From positions 1 to 40,836 of the forward strand of contig JAHCJV010000050.1 in NCBI GenBank assembly GCA_026126105.1: a DNA stretch of 40,836 nucleotides, written 5' to 3'. The translations under genes and the position numbers were made by a program. Positions 32,173 to 40,153 of this stretch are shown here, in pieces (the first letter of the stretch is position 1; each line of letters starts with the position of its first letter). The notes below the pieces were generated by a model. That model was given only the letters and a program-made list of their open reading frames with translations. It was not told where the DNA came from and made no database searches. This stretch comes from Enhydrobacter sp. (lineage in GTDB: Bacteria; Pseudomonadota; Alphaproteobacteria; Reyranellales; Reyranellaceae).

Positions 32173-33518
32173 GACGAAAGCTCCTGTCGGGCACGCGCGA
32201 ACGGATCGGCCGGCCTGGCGAGGCCCATGTTGTCGCGCAAGGTGGGGCCGCGATAGTCGGGCGGCCGCAGACCGCGGCGCTGCAGCTCGGGCACGACCAG
32301 CTCGACGAAGTCGCGCAGGCTGCGTGGCTGGACCGGCATCGACAGCATGAAGCCGTCGCACGCCTGGCTCGCATACCAGTCCTCCAGAAAGTCGGCGACC
32401 TGTCCCGGATCGCCCTTCACCATGTTGCCGCCCATCGACCCCAGCACGCGCTGCGAGGTGGCGCGCACGCTGAGGCCTTCACGCTGCGCCATCTCGACCA
32501 CCGACCGGCCGATCGCGGTGCCGCCGACATTCTCGCCGGGGCTGCGCGGCATCGGGCCGTCGAGCGGCGCCTCGGTCACGTCGAAGCCCACCAGCTTCGA
32601 GAGGTAGCTGACGGCGAGCGGCGGCGGGATCAGCGCCTGCAGCTCCTCGTAGAGCGCATCGGCCTCGGCGGCGGTGCGGCCGACGAACACGCTGAGCGCC
32701 GGCAGGATCTTCAGCGCATCGGTCGGACGGCCGTACTTCGCCATCCGGCCCTTGATGTCGGCATATTCCCGCTGCGCGTCGGCCTTGCTGCTGGCGGTGC
32801 CGAACAATCCCTCGCCGCCGTAGGCCGCCAGCTCCTTGCCGGCGTCCGACTGGCCGGCCATGAACACCACCGGCTGGCCCTGCGGCGTGCGCGCGACGTT
32901 CAGCGGGCCCTTGACCGCGAAGTGCTTGCCGCGGTGATTCGTGAGGCGCACCCTCGCCGGGTCGAGATAGCGGCCGGTCGCCTTGTCTTCGAGGAACGCG
33001 TCGGTCGCCCACGAGTCCCACAGCGCGCGCACGACGTCGAGGCTCTCCCGCGCGCGCTCGTAGCGTTCGACCCGGCCCATGTGCTCGTCGCGGCCGAAGT
33101 TCTTGGCGTCGTCGACATATTGGGTCGTCACGAGGTTCCAGCCCGATCGGCCGCCGCTCAGGTGATCGAGCGAGGCGAACTTGCGCGCGAGGGTGAACGG
33201 TTCCTCGTAGCTGGTGGTCGCTGTCGCCACCAGGCCGATGCGGCTGGTGTGCTGTGCGACGGCGGCGAACAAAGTGACGGGCTCGAACACCGCCGGCCGG
33301 TCGGACGGGCTGTTGGCCGCGAACAGCGCCGGCTTGTCCATCTGGCGCACGCCGTTGCCGTCGGCCAGGAACATCAGGTCGAGCTTGCCGCGCTCGGCGA
33401 GCTGCGCCATCTCGACCATGCAGGAGAGTTGCATGGCGGTGGTGGGAAACGCGTCCTTGTGCCGCCATCCCGCGAGATGCCCGCCCAGCGCGCCGCCCGT
33501 AAAGCCGAGCACCATCAT
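32169..33518 (-). CDS. NtaA/SnaA/DszA-type FMN-dependent monooxygenase (LLM superfamily)
   Basis: A 449-residue two-component flavin monooxygenase subunit. The family pattern is GKLDLMFLADGNG (about 43-55), HLSGGRSGWNLVT (about 128-140), NFGRDEHMGRVERYERARE, GRYLDPARVRL, GQPVVFMAGQSDAGKELAA and the tail MSMPVQPRSLRDFVELVVPELQRRG. Enzymes of this kind oxidise nitrilotriacetate, dibenzothiophene and similar compounds with FMNH2 supplied by a separate reductase. GGAGGGGG lies 8 bases upstream of ATG 33518, and the glycogen phosphorylase stop is only 17 bases away. No reductase gene is seen. Its stop overlaps the DUF1028 start (ATGA). Confidence 0.93.
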   Translation of the reverse strand: MMVLGFTGGALGGHLAGWRHKDAFPTTAMQLSCMVEMAQLAERGKLDLMFLADGNGVRQMDKPALFAANSPSDRPAVFEPVTLFAAVAQHTSRIGLVATATTSYEEPFTLARKFASLDHLSGGRSGWNLVTTQYVDDAKNFGRDEHMGRVERYERARESLDVVRALWDSWATDAFLEDKATGRYLDPARVRLTNHRGKHFAVKGPLNVARTPQGQPVVFMAGQSDAGKELAAYGGEGLFGTASSKADAQREYADIKGRMAKYGRPTDALKILPALSVFVGRTAAEADALYEELQALIPPPLAVSYLSKLVGFDVTEAPLDGPMPRSPGENVGGTAIGRSVVEMAQREGLSVRATSQRVLGSMGGNMVKGDPGQVADFLEDWYASQACDGFMLSMPVQPRSLRDFVELVVPELQRRGLRPPDYRGPTLRDNMGLARPADPFARARQELSS

Positions 33519-33535
33519 GGTCTGGCCCCCTCCGC

Positions 33536-36022
33536 CTACGCGACCGGGCAGGGCTTGGCGCCCCAGATCTCCGTCGCGTACTGCGCGATGGTCCGGTCGC
33601 TGGAGAACTTGCCCGAGCTGGCGACGTTGAGGATCGCCTTGCGTGCCCAGGCATCGCGGTCGGCATAGAGCGCGCAGGCGGCCCGGTCCGCGTCGAGATA
33701 GGCGGGCAGGTCCGCGAGATGCATGTAGCGGTCGCCGTTCTTCAGCAGCGTGTCGTGGATCAGCGTAAAGGCGCCGCGCTCGTTCCGGCTGAAGAAGTTG
33801 CTGCCGATCAGGTCGAGCGCCTCGCGCGTCTCGGCCTGGTTTTCATAGTGCCAGAACGGGTTGTACCAGGCGCGGCTGTCGGCGACCTGCTGCGCTGTGA
33901 GGCCGAACAGGAAGAAGTTTTCCTCGCCGGCCTCTTCTGCCATCTCGATCGTCGCGCCATCCCGCGTGCCGAGGGTCAGCGCGCCGTTCATCATGAACTT
34001 CATGTTGCTGGTGCCGCTGGCCTCGAAGCCGGCCGTCGATATCTGGTTCGAAAGGTCCGCCGCCGGCAGGAGCCGTTCGGCCATGGACACGCAATATTCC
34101 GGCAGAAAGACGACCTTGATACGACCGCGGACCGCGGGGTCGCCGTCGATCGTGCCGGCAAGGTTGTTCACGAACTTGATGATGAGCTTGGCCAGGTGGT
34201 AGGAGGGCGCCGCCTTGCCGCCGAAGATGAACGTGCGCGGGGCCATCTCGAGATTCGGGTCGGCGCGCAGCCGATTGTACAGCACGGCGATGCGCAGCGC
34301 ATTGAGCAGCTGCCGCTTGTATTCGTGGATGCGCTTGATCTGGCAGTCGAAGATGCTGTCGGGGTCGACGACCTGGCCTGACGTCGTTTTCAGCCAGGTG
34401 GCGAAGCGCACCTTGGCGTCGCGCTTCGATTTCAGGAACGAGTGGCGAAAACCCGCGTCGTCGGCGAACGACTTCAGTCCGTCGATCCGGGCGAGGTCGG
34501 TGACCCAGCCGTCGCCGATGGCACCGATGATGGCGTCCGACAGTTCGGGATTGGCGAGCAGGAGCCACCGCCGCGGCGTGACACCGTTCGTCTTGTTGTT
34601 GAAGCGCTCGGGGAAGATCTCCGCCAGGTCGCGCACCGTCGTGGTGCGCAGGATTTCGGAATGGATCGCGGCGACGCCGTTGGTGCTGTGCGAACCGACG
34701 ATCGCCAGGTTGGCCATGCGCACGCGCTTCTGCGGCCCTTCCTCGATCAGGCTCACCCGCGACACCCGGCCCTCGTCGCCGGGAAAGCGGCGGCGCACGT
34801 CGTCGAGGAAGCGCTGGTTGATCTCGTAGATGATGTCGAGATGGCGCGGCAGCATGATGCGGAAATAGTTGACCGACCATTTCTCAAGCGCTTCCGGCAG
34901 AAGCGTGTGGTTCGTGTAGGCCAGCGTCCGCTGCGTGAGGTCCCACGATTTCTCCCAGCCGAGCTTGGCGTCATCGAGCAGGATGCGCATCAGCTCCGGC
35001 ACCGCCAGCGTGGGATGCGTATCGTTGAGCTGTATGGCGACCTTCTCCGGGAGGAGGTTCCAATCGTCGTTCTGGCTGCGGAAGCAGCGCACGAGGTCGG
35101 CCAGCGAGCAGGCGACCAGGAAATATTCCTGTGCGAAGCGCAGTCCCTGTCCCAGCTCCGTTGCGTCGTTCGGATAGAGGACGCGGGTCAGCGTCTGCGC
35201 GGCGATGCTGCCGGTCAGGGCACCGACGAAGTCGCCCGAGCTGAAGTCCTGGAAGTCGAAATAGTCCTGCGCCGCCGCGCCCCACAGGCGCAGGGTATTG
35301 ATCGTCTTGCCGCCGAAGCCGACGACCGGACGGTCATAGGGGATGCCGATCAGGGTCGACGGGCGATTGGGGATCATCCGCAGCCTGCCGCGATGCATCT
35401 CGTAGGTGCAGCCCAGGGTGACCTGGACGGATTGCCCGCGTCGCGAGATCTCCCACGGATCCTGCCGGCGCAGCCAGTTGTCGGGCTGCTCGCGCTGCCA
35501 GCCATTCTCGATGGATTGGCGGAACATGCCGTATTCGTAGCGCAGCCCGTAACCCATCGCGGGGAGCTGAAGGGTGGCCATCGAATCGAGGAAGCACGCC
35601 GCCAGCCGCCCGAGGCCACCGTTGCCGAGGCCGGGATCGGGTTCCTGCTCCACGAGCCCGAACCAGTCGAGCTTGCTCTCGAGCATGCTGCGCTCGATCG
35701 GCTGCTGCAGCATCAGGTTCGCGACGTTGTTCGTCAGCGACCGCCCGATCAGGAACTCCATCGACATGTAGTAGATGCGCTTGGGGTTCTTTTGATCGTA
35801 GGTGCGCTGGGTCCTGATCCAGCGCCGGGCGAGCACGTCGCGGACGGATCGGGCCAGCGCTTCGAAGCGCTGTCGATCGTACGCACCGGCCGGTTCGACC
35901 ACCGCGTCGGACAGCAGGTGACGCTCGAACAGCGCGTCGGACCGACCGGAAAATGGAATGGAGCCGAAATCGTGCAAGGCGGGCTGCGCCGGCGTTGCGC
36001 CGGCAATGAAGGCATCGTTCAT
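33536..36022 (-). CDS. glgP: Glycogen phosphorylase
   Basis: Releases glucose-1-phosphate from glycogen by phosphorolysis; 828 residues, normal length. The pyridoxal-phosphate lysine is K675 in EASGTSNMK (667-675). N-terminal hallmarks are YYMSMEFLIGRSLTNN, GNGGLGRLAACFLDSMATL and GYGLRYEYGMF; DTHPTLAVPELMRILLDD and NGVTPRRWLL follow. ATG 36022 has GGAGC ahead; the longer frame to 36091 lacks support. No other glycogen genes are present. It sits between two NtaA-type monooxygenase genes on the same strand, an unusual place for a storage-carbohydrate enzyme. Its stop is 17 bases from the downstream monooxygenase, so they probably share a message. Confidence 0.95.
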   Translation of the reverse strand: MNDAFIAGATPAQPALHDFGSIPFSGRSDALFERHLLSDAVVEPAGAYDRQRFEALARSVRDVLARRWIRTQRTYDQKNPKRIYYMSMEFLIGRSLTNNVANLMLQQPIERSMLESKLDWFGLVEQEPDPGLGNGGLGRLAACFLDSMATLQLPAMGYGLRYEYGMFRQSIENGWQREQPDNWLRRQDPWEISRRGQSVQVTLGCTYEMHRGRLRMIPNRPSTLIGIPYDRPVVGFGGKTINTLRLWGAAAQDYFDFQDFSSGDFVGALTGSIAAQTLTRVLYPNDATELGQGLRFAQEYFLVACSLADLVRCFRSQNDDWNLLPEKVAIQLNDTHPTLAVPELMRILLDDAKLGWEKSWDLTQRTLAYTNHTLLPEALEKWSVNYFRIMLPRHLDIIYEINQRFLDDVRRRFPGDEGRVSRVSLIEEGPQKRVRMANLAIVGSHSTNGVAAIHSEILRTTTVRDLAEIFPERFNNKTNGVTPRRWLLLANPELSDAIIGAIGDGWVTDLARIDGLKSFADDAGFRHSFLKSKRDAKVRFATWLKTTSGQVVDPDSIFDCQIKRIHEYKRQLLNALRIAVLYNRLRADPNLEMAPRTFIFGGKAAPSYHLAKLIIKFVNNLAGTIDGDPAVRGRIKVVFLPEYCVSMAERLLPAADLSNQISTAGFEASGTSNMKFMMNGALTLGTRDGATIEMAEEAGEENFFLFGLTAQQVADSRAWYNPFWHYENQAETREALDLIGSNFFSRNERGAFTLIHDTLLKNGDRYMHLADLPAYLDADRAACALYADRDAWARKAILNVASSGKFSSDRTIAQYATEIWGAKPCPVA

Positions 36023-36151
36023 GACGCTCCGATGCAAGTTGCTCGATTGGTACGTTTGCGACGATCGGCAGAGAGACACATTCCGCACCACAATGGCAAG
36101 CCCGCCGCGACTCTCATGCTCCTCTCGTCATTGCGGCAGGAGCATGACGTC

Positions 36152-37453
36152 TCAGCCGGCATCCGCCAAATTCTCGCGTAGGGTGCGGCCCGCGTATTCA
36201 CGCCGCAGCAGGCCGCGGCGCTGCAGTTCCGGCGTCACCATGCGGGCGAACTCCTCGTAGGTCAGCGGGAAGACGGTCGGCGGCAGGACGAAGCCGTCGC
36301 AGGCGCCGCCGGTGAACCAGTCCTCCATCTGGTCGGCGATCATGGCCGGCGTGCCGGCCAGCAGGCCGCGCGGCTTGCGCACGGCTTCGGCGAAGCTGAT
36401 GCCCTGGGCGCGCGCCAGCTGCGCCATCCGATCGCGCGAGCCGGCGATGCCCTGGTTGCCGGCCTCGCGCTCGGCCTGCTCGGCCGACTCGATCCGGCTC
36501 AGGTCGACGCCGAGCAGCTGGGAGGAGGAGGCGAGCACCAGCTCCGGATCGATCAGGCTGTCGAGGAACGCGGCCTTTTCCCGCGCGATCGACTCGGTCT
36601 CGCCGATCACGACCGACAGCGTCGGCAGGATCGCGCAGCTTGCCGGGTCGCGCCCCCTGGCGGCGAGACGGGCATGCATGTCGGTGCGGAAGTCGATCGC
36701 ATCGGCCTTCGTCGCCGGCGTGCAGAAGATCATGTCCGCCCAACGCGCCGCGCATTCCCGCCCGCGCGGCGACGATCCCGCCTGCAGGATCAGCGGCCGG
36801 CCCTGCGGGCTGCGCGGGATCGACAGCGGCCCGCGCGTGCGGACGTAGGGACCGACATGATCGGCGTAGCGGATCTTGCTCGCGTCGGCGAACACGCCGC
36901 TCGCGCGGTCCATCACCATTGCGTCGGCGTCCCAGCAGTCCCACAGCGCGCAGCACGCCTCGAGCACGTCGTCGGCGCGGTCGTAGCGCTCGGCCTTGGG
37001 CGGCACGCCGTCCAGGCCGAAGTTGCGCGCCTCGTAGTCGGTCGCCGAGGTGACGACGTTCCACGCCGCCCGGCCGCGGCTCAAGAGGTCGAGCGAACCC
37101 AGGCTGCGCGCGATCTGGAACGGCGGATGGAACGTCGTCGAGATCGTGTTGCCGAGGCCGAGATGCTTCGTGACGCGCGCCATCAGCGGCAGCACGGTCA
37201 TCGGGTCGAGCAGACTGGTCTGGCCGCCGCGGCCGATGAAGTCGGCGAAGCTGTTCCGGTAGAGGTCGGGCAGGCCCAGCCCGTCGGCGAAGAAGGCGGC
37301 GTCGAAACGTGCCTCCTCGAGCACGCGCGCGACATGCTCGTAGCGCTCGGGGTCCCAGATATCGTCGAGCGGCGAGGCGGGATGGCGCCAGGCACTGGCA
37401 TAGCTCGCCGTGGGCCCCGTCTTGAGATACGCCACCAGATGCATCTTGCGCAT
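36152..37453 (-). CDS. NtaA/SnaA/DszA-type FMN-dependent monooxygenase (second copy)
   Basis: A 433-residue LLM monooxygenase of the same branch as the one at 32169-33518. Landmarks are ARFDAAFFADGLGLPDLY (about 49-66), LGLGNTISTTFHPPFQIAR, SRGRAAWNVVTSATDYEARNFG (about 125-146), GRPLILQAGSSPRGREC and MVTPELQRRGLLR at the C-terminus. The frame is open to 37732, but the extension carries repeat sequence; I start at 37453 (MRKMHLVAYLK), with 37444 as an alternative. Neither has a clear ribosome site. It precedes glycogen phosphorylase by 129 bases. Different substrate contacts from the other copy suggest a different substrate. Confidence 0.91.
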   Translation of the reverse strand: MRKMHLVAYLKTGPTASYASAWRHPASPLDDIWDPERYEHVARVLEEARFDAAFFADGLGLPDLYRNSFADFIGRGGQTSLLDPMTVLPLMARVTKHLGLGNTISTTFHPPFQIARSLGSLDLLSRGRAAWNVVTSATDYEARNFGLDGVPPKAERYDRADDVLEACCALWDCWDADAMVMDRASGVFADASKIRYADHVGPYVRTRGPLSIPRSPQGRPLILQAGSSPRGRECAARWADMIFCTPATKADAIDFRTDMHARLAARGRDPASCAILPTLSVVIGETESIAREKAAFLDSLIDPELVLASSSQLLGVDLSRIESAEQAEREAGNQGIAGSRDRMAQLARAQGISFAEAVRKPRGLLAGTPAMIADQMEDWFTGGACDGFVLPPTVFPLTYEEFARMVTPELQRRGLLRREYAGRTLRENLADAG

Positions 37454-37529
37454 TCGGGGATGGTCGCATGGGAGACGACCGGCGAACAACGAAGCTGTGC
37501 GAACGGAAGCAAGACCTCTGCAGCTCATG

Positions 37530-37625
37530 CTCCTCTCCCCCGCGAGGGGGAGAGGCGGGGAGAGGGGGCATCGAAGCCTGTGCGCAACCCCCTCTCCCAA
37601 CCTCTCCCCCCTAGCGGGGGCGAGG
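37530..37625. repeat. Composite inverted repeat, CTCTCCCCC family
   Basis: The left unit (37530-37570) has a perfect 10-bp hairpin CCTCTCCCCC/GGGGGAGAGG with loop GCGA. The right unit (37584-37625) is the same element inverted: its complement reads TCCTCGCCCCCGCTAGGGG at the start, then GGGAGAGG and GGGAGAGGGGG. The spacer is about 14 bases. It lies upstream of the second NtaA-type monooxygenase gene. Confidence 0.9.
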
Positions 37626-37647
37626 AATCTGAGGAGAGATGGCGCGG

Positions 37648-37926
37648 CTATGCGACGGCGGCGGGGGAAGGCACCGGGGCCGATCCCTGCGACTGCAGAT
37701 CGTGATCCATGATCTGCCAACGATCTTGCCACGGCGTTCCGTCTTCGTCGGGAGCGACCGCGCCGCTTGCGCCGCAGGGCGGGAGAGGGAAGGCGAAGGC
37801 CTCATGGCCGGGAGGGCCGGCCATGCAGCTGGCGTAGGCCCACAGGGCCTCTTCCAGCGGGATGGGAAAGTGCTCGATCCGCTCCAGGAGCCAGCGGACC
37901 ACTTGGCTGAGGATGTTCGGTTGCAT
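37648..37926 (-). CDS. Small hypothetical protein
   Basis: A 92-residue frame starting MQPNILSQVVRWLLERIEH. The first part is a plausible amphipathic helix rich in Leu, Val, Trp and Glu, followed by FPIPLEEALWAYA and a Gly/Pro-rich tail that ends QSQGSAPVPSPAAVA. Composition looks protein-like, unlike the shadow frames around it. It is divergent from the amidohydrolase gene, 64 bases away. No ribosome site is visible, and the start could be elsewhere. No family recognised with confidence. Confidence 0.5.
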   Translation of the reverse strand: MQPNILSQVVRWLLERIEHFPIPLEEALWAYASCMAGPPGHEAFAFPLPPCGASGAVAPDEDGTPWQDRWQIMDHDLQSQGSAPVPSPAAVA

Positions 37927-37990
37927 GTGGAAAGACGCAAGCAAATGGCATGCCGTTTGCTGCCGGAAACCGAAAACGAGAGGACCCGCC

Positions 37991-39280
37991 ATGGATGTCG
38001 TGCAGTCTGCTCCCTTCGACCTCGTGCTGCGCGGCGGCAGGGTCATCGATCCGGCGCAGGGGATCGACGGCGTCCACGATGTCGGCGTGCGCGACGGCCG
38101 CATCGTCGCCGTGGCAAGGACTCTTCCCGGGCCGGCGAACGAGTCGATCGACGTGCGCGGCAGGCTGGTGCTGCCGGGCATGATCGACACGCACGCGCAC
38201 GTCTATCGCTATGTCAGCGGCCGCTTCGGGCTGGAGGCCGACATGGTCGGCGTGCATTCCGGCGTGACGACGCTGGTCGATCAGGGCGGCCCGTCCGTGC
38301 TGACCTTCCCAGGCTTCCGCGAGTTCATCGTCAAGCCGGCCGCGAGCCGCGTGCTCGCCTTCATCTCCGCCTACATGGTCGGCGGGCTGGAGGGCCACTA
38401 TTACCCCGAGCTCTATCGTCCCGACTGCATCGCCGTCGACGACACGGTGCGGGCCGCCCGCGAGAATGCCGATCTGGTGCGCGGCGTGAAGGGGCATGCC
38501 GAGATCGGCGGCTTCACGCGCTGGGGCGACGAGGCGATGCGGCGGGCGTCGGAGATCGGCCGCGCGCTCGACCTGCCGCTCTACATCCATTTCGGCCAGC
38601 TCTGGCCGCTGCCCGACGGCAGGCAACCCTACGAGGCCGACGAGATCCTCCCCGACATGCTGAAGATCCTGCGGCCTGGCGATATCCTGGCGCATCCCTT
38701 CACGCGTCATCCCGGCGGATTCGTCGACCGGCACGGCAAGCTGCATCCGGTGGTGCGCGAGGCGCTGGCGCAGGGGCTGAAGACCGACGTCGGCCACGGC
38801 TCGCACTTCTCGTTCAGGATGGCGCGGCTGGCGCTCGACGCCGGTATCGTGCCGGACACGCTGGGCGCCGATATGCACGGCTACAACACCACGATCCCCA
38901 AGCCGCGCGGCACGCCGGACGCGCATCCCGACAAGGAGGAGATGCACCTGTTCGCCGGCCGCCAGAATTTCTCGCTGGCCTCGGCGATGACCAGCATGCT
39001 GGCGCTTGGCCTTTCGATCAAGCAGGTCGTGCCGATGGTCACCAGCAACTGCGCCGCGATGCTCGGCATGGCGGACGAGATCGGCACCCTTCGGCCTGGC
39101 GTCGAGGCCGACATCTCGGTGCTGGCCGACGAGACCGGCCGCTTCGTGCTGCAGGACAACGAGGACACGCAGGTGATCGCCGAGCATTTCATCCGCCCGC
39201 TCTTCTGCCTGCGCGCCGGCAAGCGCTTCGACGCCGACGCGGCGATCCTGCCCCAGCCGACGCTGGCCGACGCCGCGTGA
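37991..39280 (+). CDS. Amidohydrolase / deacetylase-family metallohydrolase
   Basis: A 429-residue TIM-barrel metal hydrolase that should cut a C-N bond in a cyclic or N-acyl substrate. Metal ligands are H68 and H70 in DTHAHVY, carboxylated-lysine candidate K167 in VKGHAEIGG, H200, H235 or H240, and D294 in LGADMHG. The N- and C-terminal beta-sandwich is present (LVLRGGRVIDPAQG, GTLRPGVEADISVL). It resembles the subgroup annotated amidohydrolase/deacetylase. The start has GAGAGG about 8 bases upstream; the longer frame upstream belongs to other sequence. With the formamidase-type and DUF1028 genes it adds a third possible amide-processing enzyme to this region. Confidence 0.9.
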   Translation: MDVVQSAPFDLVLRGGRVIDPAQGIDGVHDVGVRDGRIVAVARTLPGPANESIDVRGRLVLPGMIDTHAHVYRYVSGRFGLEADMVGVHSGVTTLVDQGGPSVLTFPGFREFIVKPAASRVLAFISAYMVGGLEGHYYPELYRPDCIAVDDTVRAARENADLVRGVKGHAEIGGFTRWGDEAMRRASEIGRALDLPLYIHFGQLWPLPDGRQPYEADEILPDMLKILRPGDILAHPFTRHPGGFVDRHGKLHPVVREALAQGLKTDVGHGSHFSFRMARLALDAGIVPDTLGADMHGYNTTIPKPRGTPDAHPDKEEMHLFAGRQNFSLASAMTSMLALGLSIKQVVPMVTSNCAAMLGMADEIGTLRPGVEADISVLADETGRFVLQDNEDTQVIAEHFIRPLFCLRAGKRFDADAAILPQPTLADAA

Positions 39281-39345
39281 GGCATTGCTGACACCGGTGC
39301 GGTGACGGGAGTAGCGTCTGGCAGTGGCCTGACCCTGGGGAACCC

Positions 39346-40059
39346 TTGCGCTATTCGACAGACCGCCGTGCCTGCCTGGCGCTCCTTCTCGTGGCCGCGC
39401 TGCTGCCGGCAGGCAGTCGATCGGCAGAGGCACAGGCCGGCGACGCAGGACGGGCGATCGCCCAATGGACTGCGACGAACGTGGCGTGCCGGAACGCGGA
39501 TGCGCCGGCGCTCGAGGCGATCGGGGCCTGCGAGCAGCGGGACACCTACTCGAAGCTCCTGGCCCTGATGGACTATTGCCATGGTCCCGCCGAGAAGGAA
39601 GGTGCCGCGACCTGGGCCCCGTGCGACGCGGCCAGAAAGGCGCAGGATGCGGCGCTGGCCCGGACCACGGCGAGCTTCCACAGAATGCGCGGCGTGTTCG
39701 CCCTGTCGGTAAAACTGAATGGCACCGCCAGTTCCTACTTCGTCGTCGATTCGGGCGCCGCGAATGTGCAGATCCCCCAGGAAGTCGCCGACGAGCTGAC
39801 ACGCAACGGCACGCTGACCCAGAGCGACTTCCTGGGCGAGCGTCGCTTCGTGGTCGCCGACGGTCGGGGCGTTCTGCAGCGCGTCGTCAGGTTACGGTCC
39901 GTCCAGGTCGGCGACCGGACGATGGAGAACGTGCTCGCCGCCGTCGGCGCCCCCCGCAGCCAGGCGCTGCTTGGTCAGAGCCTCTTGCGGCGGCTCAACT
40001 GGTGGAAAATCGACAACGTCAGGAATGCCATCGAGCTGGAGTTCACCGGCTCGTTCTGA
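39346..40059 (+). CDS. Exported retropepsin-like aspartic protease
   Basis: A 237-residue protein with a signal peptide (to about EAQ, residue 30), four cysteines (C49, C62, C78, C93) in an N-terminal helical part, and a C-terminal clan AA protease domain. The active-site motif is FVVDSGA with D135; the mating motif is LLGQSLLRRLNWWKID (208-223). DSG instead of the more common DTG is a conservative variant. The start is TTG at 39346 behind GGGG, chosen because it keeps the whole signal peptide. One such domain would need to dimerise to be active. It is upstream of an RTX gene but separated by 94 bases. Confidence 0.85.
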   Translation: MRYSTDRRACLALLLVAALLPAGSRSAEAQAGDAGRAIAQWTATNVACRNADAPALEAIGACEQRDTYSKLLALMDYCHGPAEKEGAATWAPCDAARKAQDAALARTTASFHRMRGVFALSVKLNGTASSYFVVDSGAANVQIPQEVADELTRNGTLTQSDFLGERRFVVADGRGVLQRVVRLRSVQVGDRTMENVLAAVGAPRSQALLGQSLLRRLNWWKIDNVRNAIELEFTGSF

Positions 40060-40153
40060 GGTGTCGTTTGGTATATGCCCGACATTCGCCTCAATTTGGA
40101 TGTCGGTTCGGCATCGCACCTGCCCGGGCGGGCCGTCTGATCGAAAGGAATGA

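Noticed and set aside
30319..32256. 645-codon plus-strand frame
   Set aside because: Antisense to the formamidase-type and DUF1028 genes and crosses the repeat element; no family features.
18260..37474. 16-base exact direct repeat GATGGTCGCATGGGAG at 18260 and 37459
   Set aside because: A single match of this length is expected by chance in a GC-rich window of this size; no flanking similarity.
37802..39802. 666-codon minus-strand frame
   Set aside because: Antisense to the amidohydrolase gene; no motif. The small 92-residue frame kept here is in the same phase but outside that gene.
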